The translations under genes and the position numbers were made by a program. From an uncultured Eubacteriales bacterium (GTDB lineage Bacteria; Bacillota; Clostridia; Christensenellales; Aristaeellaceae): DNA of 45,397 nucleotides. Below are positions 41,307 through 45,397 of this stretch, one piece after another. The notes below the pieces were generated by a model that saw only the letters and a program-made list of their open reading frames with translations, did no database searches and was not told the origin of the DNA. Location of the stretch: the NCBI GenBank assembly GCA_902795275.1, contig CADBKQ010000018.1, positions 1 to 45,397 on the forward strand, written 5' to 3'. Every line of letters begins with the position of its first letter. Within the stretch, counting starts at the first letter, position 1.

Positions 41307-42244
41307 GCGAACAGAGAGAACCGCTTCTGTCCGTGCGGGATCTGAAGGTGGATTTCGGCACCCGACGCCATCCCTTCCACGCAGTAAAGGGCGTGAGCTT
41401 TGATATTTTTAAAGGTGAAACCTTCGGCCTGGTGGGTGAATCCGGCAGCGGCAAAACTACCATCGGCCGGGCTATCATCCGCATCTACGAAACCGCGGGG
41501 GGCGAGGTGATTTTCAAGGGCCAGAAGATCAACGGGAAAATCAGCAAGGAGCTGGACCGGGAGATCACCCGCAAAATCCAGATGATTTTCCAGGATCCCA
41601 TGGCCTCCCTGAACGAACGGGCGAAGGTAGACTATATTGTGTCGGAGGGCCTGTACAACAGCCACAAGGGGCTGAGCAAGGAGCAGCGGCAGGAGATGGT
41701 GCACCAGGCTTTGATGGACGTGGGCCTGCTGCCCGAGTTCGCCAGCCGCTTCCCGCACGAGTTTTCCGGCGGCCAGCGCCAGCGCATCGGCATCGCCCGG
41801 GCGCTGATCATGCAGCCGGAATTCATCATCGCCGACGAGCCCATTTCCGCCCTGGACGTATCCATCCGCGCCCAGGTGCTGAACCTGCTGGCCGAGCTGC
41901 AAAAGGAACGGGGCCTCACCTACCTGTTCATTTCCCACGACCTGTCCGTGATGCGCTTCATCTGTGACCGCATCGCGGTCATCCACAAAGGGCTGCTGAT
42001 GGAGCTGGCCGACACGGAAACCCTGTTCCGCCATCCGCTGCACGCCTACACGAAAGCGCTGCTGTCCGCCGTGCCGTCGCCTTCGCCCGATCTGAAACAG
42101 GAGGGCCCGCCGCTGATTTACGATGAATCCATGCACGATTACAGCGCGGATCAGCCCGTGTGGTGCGAAATCGAGCCAAACCATTTCGTGCTGGGGAATC
42201 AGAAAGAACTGAATCAATTCCGGGAAGAACTGAATCAAGGATGA
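41303..42244 (+). CDS. oppF: Peptide/nickel ABC transporter ATP-binding protein, OppF type
   Basis: A 313-residue ATPase partner of OppD. Walker A GESGSGKT, signature FSGGQRQRI, Walker [13 protein letters not shown] and the switch His in FISHD are all present. The C-terminal extension is shorter than in typical OppF. It is coupled to oppD by an ATGA overlap and is the last gene of the importer operon, ending at a hairpin. Confidence 0.94.
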   Translation: MSEQREPLLSVRDLKVDFGTRRHPFHAVKGVSFDIFKGETFGLVGESGSGKTTIGRAIIRIYETAGGEVIFKGQKINGKISKELDREITRKIQMIFQDPMASLNERAKVDYIVSEGLYNSHKGLSKEQRQEMVHQALMDVGLLPEFASRFPHEFSGGQRQRIGIARALIMQPEFIIADEPISALDVSIRAQVLNLLAELQKERGLTYLFISHDLSVMRFICDRIAVIHKGLLMELADTETLFRHPLHAYTKALLSAVPSPSPDLKQEGPPLIYDESMHDYSADQPVWCEIEPNHFVLGNQKELNQFREELNQG

Positions 42245-42248
42245 AAAG

Positions 42249-42282
42249 AATCGCCATGGCAGGCATGCCCGCCATGGCGATT
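42249..42282. terminator. Hairpin terminator between oppF and the Cys-rich small gene (convergent)
   Basis: AATCGCCATGGC (42249-42260) pairs perfectly with GCCATGGCGATT (42271-42282). On the plus strand it is followed by TGTTT; on the minus strand by CTTTTC. Confidence 0.65.
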
Positions 42283-42292
42283 TGTTTGCTGA

Positions 42293-42457
42293 TCAGCGGT
42301 TTCCGCAGGTGCGGCAGGTGTTCGCGCAGTTATTGCAGCAGCTGTTGCCGCTGTTAGTCGCGCTGAGAGGAATGCCCTGGTTGCCGAAGTTTTCATTGTC
42401 GCACAGCGTAGCGGGCGGGAACAAAGGCAGGGAGAAGAATTCATCATTCATCCGCAT
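42293..42457 (-). CDS. Small Cys-rich protein overlapping the recombinase gene
   Basis: A 54-residue frame, too short for usual gene calls, begins with ATG at 42457 (MRMNDEFFSLPLFPP) and ends at TGA 42293-42295. The C-terminal third is NSCCNNCANTCRTCGNR, giving six Cys in 17 residues after a Cys at 19. It overlaps the recombinase 3' end by 14 bases in another frame. There is no clear ribosome binding site, so coupling to recombinase translation would be needed. A terminator follows it directly. The non-random Cys/Asn/Gly composition and the nearby terminator support a real gene. It could bind metal. I do not recognise a family. Confidence 0.5.
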   Translation of the reverse strand: MRMNDEFFSLPLFPPATLCDNENFGNQGIPLSATNSGNSCCNNCANTCRTCGNR

Positions 42458-43988
42458 GTGTCAGCGAAACGAATAAAAAAACTTCCAGATGTTCGCGGGG
42501 GTTCTGCGACTTGAGAAGCGGGCCGGATTTCCTGATTTCCACGCGGGAGAGGATGGAACGGAGCAGCGCGTTTTGCTCCGCGGCGGTGAGGGCATACAGC
42601 CAGGCATTCAGGAAGCGATGAATCTGGGGGATGGCCTGCCCGATTGCGGCTGTTGAGCCGGGCTTGGGAACATCGTCTTCGATTCGCCGGATCTCCGCTT
42701 CGGTGGATTCGATCTTCAGCCGGAGCGCTTCCCGGCGGCTGACGTATTCGGCGACGGAATAAATGCCGCGTTCCAGCATCTCCTGGGCGGCGGTGAGCTG
42801 GCGGCGGGCCATGGACAGAGCGTCCTGGGCGGCGCTGATCTCCTCTGCGCGATTGGGCGCGGGCGGCGCGGGGGAAACCGGCGCTGCGCCGTCATATGCA
42901 GGCGCCCAGGCTTTTAGCCCGGCCAGCAGGACGGACACAGCCACGTCCAGATACACAGAACTGTTTGCGCAGGCAGGCTTTCGGCAGCAGAGGAACACGC
43001 CCCTTGCATTGGGGCGGCGAACCATGGCATAGCCGCAGACCCCGCATTTGCACAGCCCGGCCAGGAGGTTGGCAATACTGCGGGGTTCCACGTGGGCGAC
43101 GCTTCGGCGGGACAGGGCGATTTCCCGCACCTTTTGAAAATCCGCTTCTGATATAATAGCCTCGTGCTGGCCCTTTGCCAGAATGTAATGATCGGAGAGC
43201 GAACGCCGGGTTTCGATCCCAGCGTCCGTTTTTTGCTTTTTGGATTCGCGCTTGAGCCATTGCACATAGCCCGCGTAAACCGGCTGATGGAGCATGTTTC
43301 GCACAGCGCCGCCGTCCCATTCTCTGCCGCTCAAGGTCGTCGCGCCCATGGCGGTGAGGCGCTTGGAAATGGCGGACGCACCCAGCCCCTGGCGGAGATA
43401 CATGTCATACGCCAGGCGCACGATGCGGGCTTCCTCGGGAATCTGCCGGAGCGTGTATCCCTTCTGTCCCTTGCACTTGACGACCTCATACCCGAAAGGG
43501 CGCTTGCCGCCCACATAATGCCCTTCCCGCACCGACGCGGCGCGGCCCGCCTGCATCCGGCGCTTGATGGCCTTGTATTCCCGGCGGGCCATGAACAGGG
43601 AAAACTCAAAGTATTCCTCGTCCATTTCGTTGCCGGGGTCGTAGGTTTTCACCGGGGTGATGATCCTGGTACCGGAATACTTGAACGCCTGAGCCACCAT
43701 GCCCTGGTCGATGGTGTCGCCGCGGGCCAGGCGCTCCACCTCGGTGCACAGCACGCCTTCCCACTTGCCCTCCTGGACTTCCTGCAAAAGCCGCTGCATC
43801 ATGGGCCGGGCGGCAATGGTGTCGCCGGAAACGATCTCCCGATAAATGGCCTCGGGAGGAACAGACAGGTTCAGCCGTTCAGCCAGGAGCGTGAGCGTTT
43901 GCTGATGGCGGGCCAGGGTTTCGCCTTCGCCCCGGGCTTCCGCTTCCAGGTCGGCGCGGGATTTGCGAAGATACATACAGTAGGGCAA
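42444..43988 (-). CDS. Large serine recombinase (site-specific integrase/resolvase)
   Basis: A 514-residue large serine recombinase. From the N-terminus: resolvase catalytic domain with catalytic Ser10 in YLRKSRAD and the Arg-rich VERLARGDTIDQG, the recombinase DNA-binding domain (GGKRPFGYE, about 155-270), a zinc ribbon (CKCGVCGYAMVRR with CCRKPAC), and a coiled-coil C-terminus. TTG at 43988 is chosen as start because AAAGGAAG lies seven bases upstream and Ser10 is then at the usual place; the longer frame from 44039 has no ribosome binding site. Such enzymes insert or excise phages and conjugative elements at short att sites. The gene diverges from phage-like genes to the right. Confidence 0.92.
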   Translation of the reverse strand: MPYCMYLRKSRADLEAEARGEGETLARHQQTLTLLAERLNLSVPPEAIYREIVSGDTIAARPMMQRLLQEVQEGKWEGVLCTEVERLARGDTIDQGMVAQAFKYSGTRIITPVKTYDPGNEMDEEYFEFSLFMARREYKAIKRRMQAGRAASVREGHYVGGKRPFGYEVVKCKGQKGYTLRQIPEEARIVRLAYDMYLRQGLGASAISKRLTAMGATTLSGREWDGGAVRNMLHQPVYAGYVQWLKRESKKQKTDAGIETRRSLSDHYILAKGQHEAIISEADFQKVREIALSRRSVAHVEPRSIANLLAGLCKCGVCGYAMVRRPNARGVFLCCRKPACANSSVYLDVAVSVLLAGLKAWAPAYDGAAPVSPAPPAPNRAEEISAAQDALSMARRQLTAAQEMLERGIYSVAEYVSRREALRLKIESTEAEIRRIEDDVPKPGSTAAIGQAIPQIHRFLNAWLYALTAAEQNALLRSILSRVEIRKSGPLLKSQNPREHLEVFLFVSLTHADE

Positions 43989-44181
43989 GAAATCACTTCC
44001 TTTGAACGGATTAAAGGAGAGAACAGTCCTTTCCATCAAAAGTGTATCAGATCAAAACTGAAAATATTATGGGGAACGCGCAGTTGTTTCATCTTGTACT
44101 TTTTGAACAAGGACAGGCAAATTGGTTTGCGATGATGCCATGAAAACCCGGCGCATAGGATGGAGGGAAGGGGGCGGGAAC

Positions 44182-44499
44182 ATGGCGGAAACGGAAAGCA
44201 GAATCCTTGCGGAATACGACTGCGGAGGCGCGCGGGTGTGTATTGTGGCGGAGGAGCGGACGCAGACGCCGGAGCCCGGCGCATGCCCGGCGTGGGTTCA
44301 GGTCGGGAGGCGGCTGGCGGGGGAGAGGATTCGGGAATATGCGGAGTCCGTGGGACACCTGCCAAGCCCGGAGCTGCTGGAGCGGTTTAACGCGGCGATG
44401 GAAAAGCGGTTGAACGAATTCATCCGCGAGCCCAGGAAGCATCCATGGACGCCTTTGACGCTGACGGAGTTTGAGAAGGAAGAACAGGCCGGGGAATAA
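44182..44499 (+). CDS. Small unknown protein, phage-associated by context
   Basis: A 105-residue, charged, soluble protein that I do not recognise. It starts MAETESRILAEYDCGGARVC and ends in an acidic tail. A beta-rich N-terminal half (ARVCIVAEERT) precedes a helical half (RLAGERIREYAESVG). The ATG at 44182 follows AAGGGGGCGGG; an earlier in-frame ATG lacks a site. It is the first plus-strand gene of the probable phage cassette. Confidence 0.6.
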   Translation: MAETESRILAEYDCGGARVCIVAEERTQTPEPGACPAWVQVGRRLAGERIREYAESVGHLPSPELLERFNAAMEKRLNEFIREPRKHPWTPLTLTEFEKEEQAGE

Positions 44500-44636
44500 C
44501 GAACCATGTTTTTGTGTGGGGGGCTCTCATCCGGCAAACAGGCATGGGACAATACGGGCAGAGGAAGGAGATGGGGAAGCGCAGAAAGACGAACGGGAAT
44601 AATGATTCGAGCGATCTTGAGAAAGGAGAGGATGAA

Positions 44637-44891
44637 ATGAGCAGGTACAACTGGGGAGCGTATGCCGGACGGAGTATCACAAGCGGCATGACCAGCTATG
44701 TGGACGCAGACGGAAACCTTGCGCGGGACGTGCCGGTGGAAATGGTCATGGTGCGCGGCGCGAACGACCTGGCGCTGCTTTCGGAGGAACTGCCGGGGAC
44801 CATGGCGTACACGGATGACGGGAAGCACGTGTGGATGAAAACGGCTGCCGGGGGCTGGAAAGACTGGCTGGCGGACAGCGCCACGAGTTGA
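44637..44891 (+). CDS. Small unknown protein, probable phage structural accessory
   Basis: An 84-residue protein beginning MSRYNWGAYAGRSITSGMTS. The repeated Gly, Ser and Trp residues and the tail KTAAGGWKDWLADSATS suggest a small tail or capsid-associated protein, but no family is recognised. The ATG at 44637 is chosen for the site AAGGAGAGG; the longer frame from 44514 has no such site. Confidence 0.6.
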   Translation: MSRYNWGAYAGRSITSGMTSYVDADGNLARDVPVEMVMVRGANDLALLSEELPGTMAYTDDGKHVWMKTAAGGWKDWLADSATS

Positions 44892-44905
44892 CGGGAGGGA
44901 AAGCA

Positions 44906-45052
44906 ATGGATTACCAAACGCTGATCATGGCGCTGCTGCTGCGCAGGATCATGCCCGCGAACGGGGACGAGCAGAACGCGGGGGGCGAAACGCCCGGGCC
45001 GTCGGATTCACGATACGGCACAGCGGTCTTTGACACGACTGTGTTTCAATAA
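44906..45052 (+). CDS. Very small unknown protein in the phage-like cassette
   Basis: A 48-residue frame with a hydrophobic N-terminus (MDYQTLIMALLLRRIM) and a polar C-terminus ending TTVFQ. GGGAGG lies before the ATG at 44906. It lies 14 bases after the 84-residue gene, so it is probably translated with it. No function is apparent. Confidence 0.55.
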   Translation: MDYQTLIMALLLRRIMPANGDEQNAGGETPGPSDSRYGTAVFDTTVFQ

Positions 45053-45073
45053 CAGAAATAAAGGGGAAAAAAC

Positions 45074-45397
45074 ATGAGCTACACAAAACACAATTTCACG
45101 GCGGGGGACGTGATTCTGGCCGCGCCGTTCAACGCGATGGAGGATCAGATCGCGGCGAACGAACAGGCCATCGCCGGGAAAGCGGCGGCGTCCGCCCTGA
45201 CTTCGCTGGAAGGGCGGGTCGGCACGCTGGAAAGCGCGAAAACCGGCTATGACGCGGCCTTTTCGGCCATGGACACGATGCTGGAAAAGCTGGCCGCGGT
45301 TGCGCAGGAAGTGGCCTATACTTCCGCCAATCACCATGGCGCGGAATTAACTTCCGCCATCACAGCGCTGCGCTCGGCCATCGGCGGCGGCGGCTCG
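45074..45397 (+). CDS. Phage tail-fibre-like protein, N-terminal part, cut by the window edge
   Basis: A 108-residue partial frame starting MSYTKHNFTAGDVILAAPFN. The first 30 residues resemble the short peptide found at the start of many phage tail fibre, baseplate or receptor-binding proteins (YTKxxWxxGDxIxAxxLNxMEDxI). A coiled-coil stretch follows (45-95), then a GGGGS-type linker at the end. AAGGGGA lies before the ATG at 45074. The rest lies beyond the window, so the receptor-binding part cannot be read. Confidence 0.7.
   Translation, partial: MSYTKHNFTAGDVILAAPFNAMEDQIAANEQAIAGKAAASALTSLEGRVGTLESAKTGYDAAFSAMDTMLEKLAAVAQEVAYTSANHHGAELTSAITALRSAIGGGGS

Noticed and set aside
42235..42447. 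70-residue minus-strand frame at the same place as the Cys-rich gene
   Set aside because: Its Ala/Thr-rich composition looks like an out-of-frame reading, and it runs through the terminator hairpin. The neighbouring frame gives a better peptide that stops just before the hairpin.

Overview
The window looks like chromosomal DNA of a GC-rich, anaerobic, fermentative Firmicute of the class Clostridia. The case rests on a yerC-pcrA-ligA block of the Bacillus/Clostridia type, SecG and LspA of Gram-positive type, consensus sigma-A promoters (TTGACA-N17-TATAAT), strong AGGAGG ribosome binding sites with frequent TTG/GTG starts, an FMN riboswitch-controlled RibU, a trimeric electron-bifurcating-type [FeFe] hydrogenase and a ferredoxin-dependent 2-oxoacid oxidoreductase. 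A gut lineage is likely, but the genus cannot be fixed from this sequence. No rRNA, tRNA or CRISPR array was seen.

Layout. 1-4.5 kb: the N-terminal part of ATP-type PEP carboxykinase (minus), an M28 peptidase (minus), a DEAD-box helicase (plus) and a ROK glucokinase (minus). 4.7-12 kb: a DNA-maintenance operon (TrpR-like YerC, PcrA, LigA), then a polytopic membrane protein and a small unknown protein. 12-14 kb: an unknown 346-aa protein coupled to an RluA-type pseudouridine synthase (minus). 14.1-17.6 kb: a P-loop ATPase followed by a four-subunit 2-oxoacid:ferredoxin oxidoreductase (VorB type). 17.8-19.4 kb: a DUF5665-like membrane protein, LspA and an RluD-type pseudouridine synthase. 19.4-24.4 kb (minus): hydC, a lone histidine-kinase-type ATPase, a small thioredoxin-like [2Fe-2S] protein, hydB and hydA. 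24.7-29.4 kb: a MATE exporter, SecG, an ABC-F ATPase and a secreted ComEC-like metallo-beta-lactamase-fold protein. 29.5-33.2 kb: a Gfo/Idh/MocA dehydrogenase and a family-2 glycoside hydrolase. 33.2-35.6 kb: an M18 aminopeptidase (minus), then FMN riboswitch and ribU. 35.8-42.2 kb: a complete peptide/nickel-type ABC importer (binding protein, two permeases, two ATPases). 42.3-45.4 kb: mobile DNA, namely a Cys-rich mini-gene, a large serine recombinase and small phage tail-like genes running off the end.

How it fits together. The 2-oxoacid oxidoreductase reduces ferredoxin while oxidising branched-chain or related 2-oxoacids. The HydABC complex can use reduced ferredoxin plus NADH to make H2. 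The peptide importer and the two peptidases (M28, M18) could supply the amino acids from which such 2-oxoacids come; this link is inference.

The most unusual features are four families of short inverted-repeat (MITE/REP-like) elements, one with two copies in opposite orientation that share compensatory changes in a long hairpin; an OppC permease carrying a roughly 160-residue extracytoplasmic insertion with an SH3-like patch; the two accessory proteins inside the hydrogenase operon, one with only three cysteines; an overlooked 54-residue Cys-rich ORF overlapping the recombinase gene; and a phage tail-like cassette beside the recombinase.
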